21,865 bases of DNA from RI-92 sp040235555 (GTDB lineage Bacteria > Pseudomonadota > Gammaproteobacteria > UBA6429 > Thiohalophilaceae). A program made the position numbers and the translations under genes. The DNA lies in NCBI GenBank assembly GCA_040235555.1, contig JBECKZ010000092.1, positions 1-21,865 of the forward strand, read 5' to 3'. The notes beneath the pieces are model-generated. The model was not told where the DNA came from and ran no database searches. It worked only from the letters and a program-made list of their open reading frames with translations. Positions 15,213-21,865 of the stretch are shown here, in pieces; position 1 is the stretch's first letter; every line of letters starts with the position of its first letter.

Positions 15213-16070
15213 TTAGATTAGCCAGCCCGCAATGACCATCAACCCCATCACCGTCAACCAGGCTACCACCGCACGCCGAGTGAGCGCCAGCACATCGTGA
15301 ACACCAGCCAGGTCCGGTTCATTTTCTTCACTGGTCGAGGCAGGGATAGCACCCAGGCCGGCTTCCACCAGCAGACCTTCACTGTCACGTTTCCATAAAT
15401 CGCTGATGTGTTGCAGGGACTGCAGGGTCTCTACAAAACCACCTACCAGGGCAAACGCAATCGCGCTCAGACGGGCGGGTATCCAGAATAAAATACGATA
15501 CAAGTCGTAAATGGAATCCGACAGGCCACCTTGTACCCCGTCATAACGCAACCGCAATAAACAGGTTGCCCGAAACAACACAGCACCCACAGGACCCAGA
15601 ACAAGAAACCAGAAAAAGATGCCCAGAATGTTTTCACACAGGCGGATTAACAGGGCCTGTTTAACCTGTTCGGTAGTAACGACCGGATCATCATCGGCTG
15701 GTCGTGCACACAAAGCTTCAGCATGTTTATTGGCTTCGACAATATCGCCGACCTGCATGGCACGCAGGTAATCATGTGCCTGGCGCATAGGATCCACCGG
15801 GCCCAGCGACATCAGCAGGACAAACACGGCAAAGATAAATCCAAAGACAATCCAGACGTGAGCTAATAATATGGAAACCAACCAGACCGCCAGGACCACC
15901 GGCGCAAGGATTGCGAGGACGGCTATCGGCCCATCCCGCAAACTGGATTTCTGCATCTGCAACAGGATCCAGTCGGTCAGTGTTGAAAACCAGGCGTAAT
16001 TACGCCAGTTTTCCAGCGATTTCACGCTTGCTTCAAAGATGATACTCAACAGAATCGCGATGAAACTCAT
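15213..16070 (-). CDS. ampE: AmpE-like integral membrane protein
   Basis: The 285-residue protein matches the usual length of AmpE and follows an ampD gene, the classical order. Hydrophobic segments are visible at about 48-90 (two helices), 145-170 and 266-285, with a further hydrophobic start. LRYDGVQGGLSDSIYDLYRILFW-type sequence in the middle (about 174-196) and WIPARLSAIAFALVGGF after it are typical of the AmpE/CobD-like family. In enterobacteria AmpE has been called a sensor or modulator of beta-lactamase induction in the inner membrane, but its biochemical role is not settled. A GGAGA site lies 10 bases before the ATG, and the gap from the ampD stop is 45 bp. No ampC or ampR gene is in the window. 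Confidence 0.85.
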   Translation of the reverse strand: MSFIAILLSIIFEASVKSLENWRNYAWFSTLTDWILLQMQKSSLRDGPIAVLAILAPVVLAVWLVSILLAHVWIVFGFIFAVFVLLMSLGPVDPMRQAHDYLRAMQVGDIVEANKHAEALCARPADDDPVVTTEQVKQALLIRLCENILGIFFWFLVLGPVGAVLFRATCLLRLRYDGVQGGLSDSIYDLYRILFWIPARLSAIAFALVGGFVETLQSLQHISDLWKRDSEGLLVEAGLGAIPASTSEENEPDLAGVHDVLALTRRAVVAWLTVMGLMVIAGWLI

Positions 16071-16115
16071 GTATTATTTTTCTCCACCCACGCTCCCGGT
16101 TCAGGCTGTCTGATT

Positions 16116-16682
16116 CTAACCCAAACGGCTATCCAGTTCATGGTGCAATTTTGCCCACTCGAATGCAGGTCCCGGATCGGTCTTGCGTTGTGGCGCAATT
16201 TCACTGTGCCCAGTGATCCGTTCGGGTGTGATCGCCGGATAATTGCGCAGCAGGCATTCAATCAAATCGGCCAGTTGGGTGTATTGTTCATCGGTATAGG
16301 GTTCAGTATCCGTGCCTTCCAACTCAATACCGATGGAGAAGTCATTACACCGCTTGCGGTCTTGAAAACTGGATTCGCCCGCATGCCAGGCTCGCTGCTG
16401 GAAAGGAACAAACTGAATAACTTCACCGTCTCGTCGAATCAGGACATGTGCCGAGACTTTGAGTCCTTCAATGCTGGCGAAAAAGGGATGCGCAGCCGGA
16501 TCCAGGCGGTTAGTAAATAATTGCTCGATATAGGGTCCCCCGAATTCGCCCGGAGGCATACTAATTCCATGTACGACGATTAAATTGATTTCCGCATCGA
16601 CGGGCCGATCATCGGCATTCGGTGACGGCACATACAACACATCCATGAGTAAGCCAGTGGCCTGATCGATAGCAAAACTCAT
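16116..16682 (-). CDS. ampD: 1,6-anhydro-N-acetylmuramyl-L-alanine amidase AmpD
   Basis: The 188-residue protein is the zinc amidase that removes the stem peptide from anhydro-muropeptides during cytoplasmic cell-wall recycling. It lacks a signal peptide, as expected for AmpD. The zinc ligands are H38 (VVHGIS), H159 (GHSEIAP) and D169 (KTDPGPAF); the catalytic residues E120 (SIGIELEG) and K167 are present. CNDFSIGIELEGTDT is close to enterobacterial AmpD. The start overlaps the stop of the thioredoxin-like gene in an ATGA arrangement, with AGGAAG just upstream. Through its substrates AmpD normally keeps AmpR-dependent ampC expression low. Confidence 0.95.
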   Translation of the reverse strand: MSFAIDQATGLLMDVLYVPSPNADDRPVDAEINLIVVHGISMPPGEFGGPYIEQLFTNRLDPAAHPFFASIEGLKVSAHVLIRRDGEVIQFVPFQQRAWHAGESSFQDRKRCNDFSIGIELEGTDTEPYTDEQYTQLADLIECLLRNYPAITPERITGHSEIAPQRKTDPGPAFEWAKLHHELDSRLG

Positions 16683-17035
16683 GGTGCTTCCTGCGCTGGC
16701 GCTGCCAGAATTGCATCGAGAGTATGTTCGATCGTCTCAAGCCGGGCCTCGCATTGCAGCGGCGCATGATATTCGCCGTTCACAAATACGAACAACGCGG
16801 GCAGATGAAATACTTCATATTCGCGGGCCAGGCCCATGCTGTGTTGAGCATCGATTTCCACGATATGCAAATCAGTTCGATGGCCGGCAAGCTGGTTTAG
16901 CAATATCTTCCAGTGACGGCAACTGCTGCAGCCTTCGCTGGTGAAGAACACGATACTGATACCCCTGGTGGTATGCATTACGGAATAAAAATCCGTGTCA
17001 TTCAGCACTTGCAGCGTTGCCTTCTTATTCATCAT
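16679..17035 (-). CDS. Small thioredoxin-fold protein with a CSSC motif
   Basis: The 118-residue protein has the thioredoxin core: a beta strand ISIVFFTSEG, then the redox motif C36-S-S-C39, then the helix HWKILLNQL, and later LHIVEIDAQ and LPALFVFVNGEY with the cis-proline loop. The CSSC motif differs from the usual CGPC, so its redox potential may differ. No signal peptide is visible, so it is probably cytoplasmic. It overlaps the CBS gene before it by 11 bp and ampD after it by 4 bp, making it a tight member of the operon. ATG at 17032 is an equally possible start. The partner protein is not known; reduction of a cysteine in a neighbour's product is only a guess. Confidence 0.8.
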   Translation of the reverse strand: MMNKKATLQVLNDTDFYSVMHTTRGISIVFFTSEGCSSCRHWKILLNQLAGHRTDLHIVEIDAQHSMGLAREYEVFHLPALFVFVNGEYHAPLQCEARLETIEHTLDAILAAPAQEAP

Positions 17036-17435
17036 TGCTGTTCACCATACCCTGCAGAACCATATCAGTAAAACTCACGATACCAATCAGTTTACCATCT
17101 TCGATAACCGGGGCACGCGACAGGCCGAACTTGTCAAACAGTCGCGCGCAATAACGGATATCCATCTCCGGGTCGACGGCAATCACCGGCTTGGACATCA
17201 CTTCATAAACGTTGACCCGTTCAGGAGCCCGATCCACTGCGAGTACTGACTTGGCAATATCGGAGATCAAAACGATGCCATATTCGTCATCGGGATGACG
17301 CTTGTCCACAATCAAACACTTCGTTTCAATATGGCGCATCTTGGAAAGTGCATCCTTCACGGTCGTCATGCCGTCGACGAGGTCATAATGGTGCTTCATC
17401 ACATCGCGCACCCGAACGACGTTTCGCTCAATCAT
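17025..17435 (-). CDS. Stand-alone CBS-pair protein
   Basis: The 136-residue protein consists almost wholly of two CBS motifs (about 8-65 and 72-130), together a Bateman module of the kind that binds adenosine nucleotides. Visible signatures are VRDVMKHH with LISDIAKS in the first and VYEVMSKPV with IGIVSFTDMV in the second. Its start overlaps the stop of the P-II-like gene by 4 bp (ATGA), and GGAGG lies seven bases upstream. Next to a P-II-like gene and two DUF1538 membrane genes, it probably reports adenylate energy state to the membrane complex. No membrane segment or enzyme domain is attached. Confidence 0.88.
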   Translation of the reverse strand: MIERNVVRVRDVMKHHYDLVDGMTTVKDALSKMRHIETKCLIVDKRHPDDEYGIVLISDIAKSVLAVDRAPERVNVYEVMSKPVIAVDPEMDIRYCARLFDKFGLSRAPVIEDGKLIGIVSFTDMVLQGMVNSNDE

Positions 17436-17782
17436 ATCTGGTCCTCCACTGCTTCCGACAGGTTAAGGATCTGCTGGCTTACGCCCACAGCATCTTCCAC
17501 ATCGATCTGAAAGGCAATACCGGTGCCCGGCTTTTCATCGAATTGCCCCACTTTCGCGATCGTCTCCAGAATGCTGCGGGACATGTGTTCTTCCACCAGA
17601 AAGAACAACACATCACGCTGGGTCTCAAGTGTCAGTCCAAAGAAAGTCTTGCTACGTTTTAACCCTTCACCTCGCGCATGATTGATAACCGTAGCACCGG
17701 TTGCCCCTGCCTCGCGCGCCGCATCCATCACAGCATCGGTCTTATTGTCTTCCACCAGGGAAATGATCAGTTTGAAATGCAT
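17432..17782 (-). CDS. P-II-like (GlnB-fold) signalling protein linked to DUF1538 transporters
   Basis: The 116-residue protein shows the P-II pattern: an N-terminal strand FKLIISLVE, a helix with DAVMDAAREAGATGATVI, a T-loop region beginning NHARGEG, and the C-terminal signature EKPGTGIAFQIDV. In this family ATP and ADP bind between subunits of a trimer, and the T-loop contacts a partner protein. The T-loop lacks the tyrosine that is uridylylated in GlnB, so regulation is probably by ligand alone. A perfect AGGAGG lies six bases before the ATG and overlaps the end of the DUF1538 gene, with a 2-bp gap between genes. The likely partner is the DUF1538 membrane pair; this is inference from linkage. 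Confidence 0.88.
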   Translation of the reverse strand: MHFKLIISLVEDNKTDAVMDAAREAGATGATVINHARGEGLKRSKTFFGLTLETQRDVLFFLVEEHMSRSILETIAKVGQFDEKPGTGIAFQIDVEDAVGVSQQILNLSEAVEDQI

Positions 17783-17784
17783 GC

Positions 17785-18594
17785 TTAACCTCCTGTCTCG
17801 GTATCCGAATTGGGTGTTTGTGTGCGACGAGCCCGCCAGTGCGCGAGCTGGGCATAGCCCATGACTGTCATCATGGGGAATAAGCTGGCAAAGGCAATTA
17901 AACCAAAGCCATCAACCAGTGGACTGCGACCAGGTATGGTGCTCGCCAGTCCTATGCCAAGGGCAGTAACCAGCGGTACTGTGACAGTTGAGGTGGTGAC
18001 CCCACCCGAATCGTAGGCCAGCGCAATTATCGATCGCGGTGCATAATAGGTCTGGATCATGACAAGGACATAGCCGGTGATGATGTAGTATTGCAAGGGT
18101 GTTCCTGTGACTATGCGATATGCCCCCAGCGCGATACCGATCGCCACCCCGAGGGCCACCGCAATTCGCAAGCCCCAGACATTGATTGCGCCACCGGAAA
18201 CATCGCTGGCCTTTATGGCCACGGCGATCAAGGCCGGCTCGGCAATCGTAGTGGCAAAACCAATCGCTGCCGCGAAGGTATATACCCAATAGTAGTCACT
18301 CCAGTGCACGGTACCAGCGAACCCGACCACGCTGCCGTATATAAATGCAGGATCAGTTAATTGTTTGGCCATAACCTCGCCCAGCGGGAACAAGGCCTTG
18401 TCCAGTCCAACCAGAAAACACGCCAGACCAAGCACCACATAGACAAGCCCGATCAGGATCTTTTTGAAATTATGAATGCGTTGCTGCAGAATGAAATACT
18501 GAAAACCAAAAATGACCAGGATGATCGGCAATACATCCCGCAAGGTATCAAGGAGTGTATACAGGAAGGTCATGTGCGCGCCGGTCGCTTCCAT
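17785..18594 (-). CDS. DUF1538 membrane protein, second of a pair
   Basis: The 269-residue polytopic membrane protein has about six to seven hydrophobic segments. Two motifs shared with its neighbour stand out: ATTIAEPALIAVAIKA (about 114-129) and YDSGGVTTSTVTVPLVTALG (about 194-213), the latter followed by PGRSPLVDGFGLIAFASLFPM. The rest of the family is uncharacterized; a transporter is plausible from the repeated re-entrant-looking motifs. The ATG overlaps the TAA of the preceding DUF1538 gene (TAATG), so translation is coupled. A second ATG seven codons later lacks a ribosome site. The C-terminus ends in a charged tail (RARRTQTPNSDTETGG). Confidence 0.85.
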   Translation of the reverse strand: MEATGAHMTFLYTLLDTLRDVLPIILVIFGFQYFILQQRIHNFKKILIGLVYVVLGLACFLVGLDKALFPLGEVMAKQLTDPAFIYGSVVGFAGTVHWSDYYWVYTFAAAIGFATTIAEPALIAVAIKASDVSGGAINVWGLRIAVALGVAIGIALGAYRIVTGTPLQYYIITGYVLVMIQTYYAPRSIIALAYDSGGVTTSTVTVPLVTALGIGLASTIPGRSPLVDGFGLIAFASLFPMMTVMGYAQLAHWRARRTQTPNSDTETGG

Positions 18595-19328
18595 TACACA
18601 ATCATCCCGTAGGCCATGACAAAGATCATCGGTGTCAATGAAGCAAACGCAATCAGGCCAAAGCCATCGACCATGGGATTACGGCCCTTGATACTCGATG
18701 CCAGCCCCACGCCAAGGGCTGTTACCAATGGTACTGTGATCGTCGATGTGGTAACGCCACCTGAATCATAGGCAATACCAATGATGGCTTCCGGTGCGAA
18801 TTCAGTCATGATCACCACACCCAGATAACCACCGATGATGAGATAGTGGATTGGCCAGCCGCGTAGAATACGCAGCACGCCAATTACAATCGCCAGCCCC
18901 ACTGATAAGGCCACGGTGATACGTAATCCATAGGCGTAACTCTCGCGTGCCGCCGCGGTGTCGGCAACCTCCCCGGCCTTGGCCGCCAGTGCCGCGGCTT
19001 TGTCCGCGACCGAAATCAGGGCGGGCTCAGCAATTGTGGTACCGAATCCCAGCAGGAAAGCAAAACTCAACAGCCAGAACAGACTGCCGCGGCGGGCAAA
19101 GGCATGTGCCATGTCTTCACCAATGGGAAACAGGGCCATCTCCAGGCCACGTATAAATAAGGAGAGACCGATGACAACCAGAAGTAGGCCTTCGAGGATT
19201 TGACCAAAATGTGGGATGGGCTGACGCAGGATCAGCAGTTGGAAAAACGCAATAACGACGATGATAGGAGACAGATCCCGTAGGCTGGAACTGAGTGATT
19301 TGATAAGTATGAATAACTGCGCTTTCAT
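18594..19328 (-). CDS. DUF1538 membrane protein, first of a pair
   Basis: This 244-residue polytopic protein is a paralogue of the next gene. It contains FGTTIAEPALISVADKA (about 94-110) and YDSGGVTTSTITVPLVTALG with GRNPMVDGFGLIAFASLTPM towards the end. An alanine-rich insertion (about 109-128, AAALAAKAGEVADTAAARES) after the first motif is absent from the paralogue. Both members keep the same motif order, so they look like two halves of a pseudo-symmetric complex, possibly a heterodimer. It heads the leftward operon, and the 100 bp to the divergent symporter gene must hold its promoter; no clear ribosome site precedes the ATG. Confidence 0.85.
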   Translation of the reverse strand: MKAQLFILIKSLSSSLRDLSPIIVVIAFFQLLILRQPIPHFGQILEGLLLVVIGLSLFIRGLEMALFPIGEDMAHAFARRGSLFWLLSFAFLLGFGTTIAEPALISVADKAAALAAKAGEVADTAAARESYAYGLRITVALSVGLAIVIGVLRILRGWPIHYLIIGGYLGVVIMTEFAPEAIIGIAYDSGGVTTSTITVPLVTALGVGLASSIKGRNPMVDGFGLIAFASLTPMIFVMAYGMIV

Positions 19329-19428
19329 GTCAGCAGATTCTGAAAAAGCAGGTCATCCCGGCCGCGTGATTATCTGATATTATCGTGAAGCCGGCGTTAT
19401 TCCTACACATATAAAAAAGGAGTCCGCA

Positions 19429-20805
19429 ATGGATCTTTACACGCATATTTTGTCCACGCTCAGTAATTTTATTTGGGGACCCGTCACACTTATTTTACTG
19501 GTCGGCACCGGGATTTACCTGACTGTCGGCCTGCGTTTCATGTCCATTCGCAAACTGGGCTATGGCTTCAAACTACTTTGGCAGGGCCGCAGGCAAACTG
19601 GTGAAGAAGGCGATATCTCACCGTTTAATGCCCTGATGACGGCACTCTCCGCCACTGTTGGCACCGGTAATATCGTCGGTGTGGCCGGTGCCATCGCCAT
19701 CGGTGGACCCGGCGCCGTATTCTGGATGTGGATTACGGCACTGGTGGGCATGGCCACTAAATATTCCGAAGCTGTACTCGCAGTGAATTATCGTGAAGTC
19801 GATGAGCGTGGTCGCCACCAGGGCGGACCGATGTACTACATCAAAAACGGTCTGGGCAATAACTGGAAATGGCTGGCATTTTTATTCGCCCTGTTCGGCA
19901 CTATCGCCGCCTTTGGTATCGGCAACGCAGTGCAATCCAATGCGGTTTCCAAGGCACTTTCCTCGCAATTTCACTGGTCAGCACAGTCGCAGTGGTACAT
20001 CGGTGCAGTACTGGCAGTCCTCACCGCCGCAGTGGTGATCGGCGGCATCAAAAGTATTGGCGCCTTTGCCGGCAAGGTTGTGCCCTTCATGGCCGTGGCC
20101 TATGTTGCAGGTGCCTTGATTATTCTGTTCATGCACCTGGATCAAATCCCCGCAGCACTCTGGACCATCGTGCATGATGCATTTACTGGCACGGCGGCAG
20201 CCGGTGGCTTCGCCGGTTCTGTGTTTATGTTAGCGGTACAAAAAGGTGTATCACGTGGTGTCTTCTCCAACGAGGCCGGGTTGGGCAGCGCGCCCATGGC
20301 CCATGCCGCTGCGCGCACGACCAATCCCGTGCGTCAGGGCATGATTGGCATGCTCGGAACCTTTCTCGACACCATCGTGATTTGTACCATGACTGCCCTG
20401 GTGATCGTCATCAGTCAGCAATGGCTCCAGATCGACCCGCAGACCGGCAAACAAATCTCCAGTGCTGCACTTACCTCCGCCGCCTTTGATCAGGGACTGC
20501 CCGGTGTGGGTCAGTACATCGTCACCTTTGGCCTGGTCTTCTTTGCCTACACCACCATCATCGGCTGGAGTTTTTATGGTGAACGTTGTGCAGAGTACCT
20601 GTTCGGCGTCAAGGTAATCGTGTTTTACCGGATTATCTGGGTCATCGTGGTCTTTGTCGGTGCCGGTGCCGAGCTGAAACCGATCTGGTTATTGGCCGAC
20701 GTTCTCAACGGCATGATGGCGATCCCTAATCTGATTGCCTTATTGTTGCTAAGCCCTGTTGTGTTCAAATACACGCAAGACTATTTCAAAAACAATCCAC
20801 AATAG
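19429..20805 (+). CDS. Alanine/glycine:cation symporter, AGCS family
   Basis: The 458-residue protein is a typical AGCS-family sodium- (or proton-) coupled importer of alanine or glycine, with about ten or eleven membrane helices in the inner membrane. Family motifs are SALSATVGTGNIVGVAGAIA and GGPGAVFWMWITALVGMATKYSEA near the start, GGPMYYI at about 127-133, and SNEAGLGSAPMAHAAA about 282-297. AAGGAG lies eight bases upstream of the ATG. It starts 100 bp from the divergent DUF1538 operon and is followed 16 bp later by nadC, so the two are probably co-transcribed. The precise amino acid and ion cannot be fixed from sequence. Confidence 0.92.
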   Translation: MDLYTHILSTLSNFIWGPVTLILLVGTGIYLTVGLRFMSIRKLGYGFKLLWQGRRQTGEEGDISPFNALMTALSATVGTGNIVGVAGAIAIGGPGAVFWMWITALVGMATKYSEAVLAVNYREVDERGRHQGGPMYYIKNGLGNNWKWLAFLFALFGTIAAFGIGNAVQSNAVSKALSSQFHWSAQSQWYIGAVLAVLTAAVVIGGIKSIGAFAGKVVPFMAVAYVAGALIILFMHLDQIPAALWTIVHDAFTGTAAAGGFAGSVFMLAVQKGVSRGVFSNEAGLGSAPMAHAAARTTNPVRQGMIGMLGTFLDTIVICTMTALVIVISQQWLQIDPQTGKQISSAALTSAAFDQGLPGVGQYIVTFGLVFFAYTTIIGWSFYGERCAEYLFGVKVIVFYRIIWVIVVFVGAGAELKPIWLLADVLNGMMAIPNLIALLLLSPVVFKYTQDYFKNNPQ

Positions 20806-20821
20806 GCGTCCGGGGCAATTC

Positions 20822-21667
20822 ATGGAGCAGCTACCCGAAGATATCATTCGCCAGCAGGTTAGCGAGGCCTTGCAGGAAGACATTGGCACGGGCGATGTCA
20901 CCGCCGCACTCCTGGATCCACAGCAATTTGCGGATGCCCGGGTGATCAGCCGTGAAACCGGCATCCTGTGTGGTACGGCCTGGTTCGATGAAGTCTTTCA
21001 CCAACTGGATAACACCATTCGGATAGCCTGGTCTGTACAGGATAGCGACAAGGTTTCACCCAATCAGACACTTTGCCACTTGCATGGTCCAACGCATGCA
21101 CTACTCACCGGTGAACGCACCGCCCTGAATTTCCTGCAGACACTGTCCGGCACTGCGACCGTGACTCACCAGTTTGTCCAGGCCATGGGTAACTCGACCA
21201 CCCGCCTGCTGGACACCCGTAAAACCATCCCCGGTTTACGCCTGGCACAAAAATATGCCGTGCGTTGTGGTGGCGGACATAACCATCGCATCGGGCTGTA
21301 TGACATGGTCCTGATCAAGGAAAACCACATTACTGGTTGCGGTTCGATCCAGGCTGCTGTCCAGACCGCCTTGCAACAGTTTCCAGACCTGCCGATCGAA
21401 GTGGAAGTCGAATCACTGGATGAACTGGATCAGGCAATTGCAGCCGGCGCCCATCGCATCCTGTTGGATAACTTTTCGCTGGACGCATTACGTCAGGCAG
21501 TCAACCTGACAGCTGGCCGCGCTGAACTCGAAATTTCCGGTAACGTCACCCTGCAAAATATTGCCGAACTATCGGCAATCGGTGTCGACTACATCTCCAC
21601 CGGTGCCATCACCAAACACGTGTCTGCGCTGGATTTGTCCATGCGGATAACGGCGATCGAAAAATAA
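20822..21667 (+). CDS. nadC: Nicotinate-nucleotide pyrophosphorylase (carboxylating), quinolinate phosphoribosyltransferase
   Basis: NadC makes nicotinate mononucleotide, CO2 and pyrophosphate from quinolinate and PRPP in the de novo NAD pathway. I choose the ATG at 20822 (281 residues): it sits behind a GGGG-containing site and its product aligns with the usual family N-terminus, whereas an upstream in-frame ATG at 20759 lies inside the symporter gene. Motifs in order are EDIGTGDVT, GERTALNFLQTLSG, LDTRKTIPGLR, KYAVRCGGGHNHRIGLYD, VLIKENH, EVEVESLDEL, ILLDNF, EISGNVTLQNI and GVDYISTGAITKH. The length is slightly under the E. coli enzyme. The gene ends 10 bp before the stop codon of a convergent gene. 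Confidence 0.95.
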   Translation: MEQLPEDIIRQQVSEALQEDIGTGDVTAALLDPQQFADARVISRETGILCGTAWFDEVFHQLDNTIRIAWSVQDSDKVSPNQTLCHLHGPTHALLTGERTALNFLQTLSGTATVTHQFVQAMGNSTTRLLDTRKTIPGLRLAQKYAVRCGGGHNHRIGLYDMVLIKENHITGCGSIQAAVQTALQQFPDLPIEVEVESLDELDQAIAAGAHRILLDNFSLDALRQAVNLTAGRAELEISGNVTLQNIAELSAIGVDYISTGAITKHVSALDLSMRITAIEK

Positions 21668-21677
21668 TGAGTGGTAG

Positions 21678-21865
21678 TTATAGACCGGGCGAGCTCAGTT
21701 CATAGACAATGAAATCCTGCTTGGTCAACAGGACATTGCCCAGTCTGGCAGGAAAGCGTTTGTAGTCTTCGCGTATCAGGCGCAAGGGTTTGCCAGAGAC
21801 AAATTCGTAGTCATGACGCGCAACCAGGCACCACTTGTTATCCAGGGTTTTAAAAATGATGACGC
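21678..21865 (-). CDS. 3' end of an unidentified gene, cut by the window edge
   Basis: Reading inward from the right edge on the minus strand, an uninterrupted frame of 61 codons ends at TAA (21680-21678). The visible residues include KWCLVARHDYEFVSGKPLRL and, near the end, GNVLLTKQDFIVYELSSPGL. I do not recognise the family. It is convergent with nadC, with 10 bp between the two stop codons and no hairpin terminator in between. The uninterrupted frame and its end just past nadC support a real gene; the start lies outside the window. Confidence 0.6.
   Translation of the reverse strand, partial: VIIFKTLDNKWCLVARHDYEFVSGKPLRLIREDYKRFPARLGNVLLTKQDFIVYELSSPGL

Noticed and set aside
20759..20821. 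Longer nadC starting inside the symporter gene
   Set aside because: The extra 21 residues are encoded by the end of the symporter gene in another frame and do not resemble NadC; the ATG at 20822 has a better site and a family-like N-terminus.

Overview
The window looks like a chromosomal segment of a gammaproteobacterium of moderate GC content, probably a free-living aquatic or sediment species. The main taxonomic hint is the ampD-ampE pair lying divergently from nadC, a gammaproteobacterial arrangement. Here the two are separated by about 4 kb of other genes. Nothing in the window names a species, and no rRNA, tRNA, CRISPR array or transposase was seen.

Left part (1-10500). Three exported cupredoxin proteins are encoded on the minus strand, transcribed right to left with 24-31 bp gaps and good ribosome binding sites. 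The first (8691-10124) is a two-domain multicopper-oxidase-like protein that carries a complete type 1 copper site and half of a trinuclear copper site. The second (7302-8666) carries the complementary trinuclear half-site but has lost the type 1 cysteine. The third (122-7270) is a 2382-residue protein with two cupredoxin-like domains that lack copper ligands, followed by Ig-like, SdrD-like, TIG and parallel beta-helix modules. A hairpin terminator (31-69) closes the operon. I infer a laccase-like enzyme whose active site is split between two polypeptides and which is attached to, or displayed by, a giant surface protein. The substrate is unknown; a metal such as Mn(II), Fe(II) or Cu(I) is plausible.

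Middle (10125-13519). The operon leader contains a perfect 16-bp palindrome and an 8-bp inverted repeat. A NarL/LuxR-type response regulator is transcribed away from it. A soluble GAF-PAS-PAS-HisKA_3 histidine kinase lies tail-to-tail with the regulator and overlaps it by 12 bp. The pair is the obvious candidate regulator of the oxidase operon, by position only.

Right part (13520-19328). A long leftward run of genes encodes two DUF1538 membrane proteins, a P-II-like protein, a CBS-pair protein, a thioredoxin-like protein, AmpD, AmpE, then a 129-bp imperfect palindrome, then a CobC-like phosphatase and a BtuF-like cobalamin-binding protein. The first six genes overlap or nearly abut, which suggests a membrane transport unit under nucleotide or nitrogen/energy-status control that has become joined to ampDE.

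Right end (19429-21865). An AGCS-family alanine/glycine:cation symporter and nadC are transcribed rightward. The 3' end of an unidentified minus-strand gene enters from the right edge.
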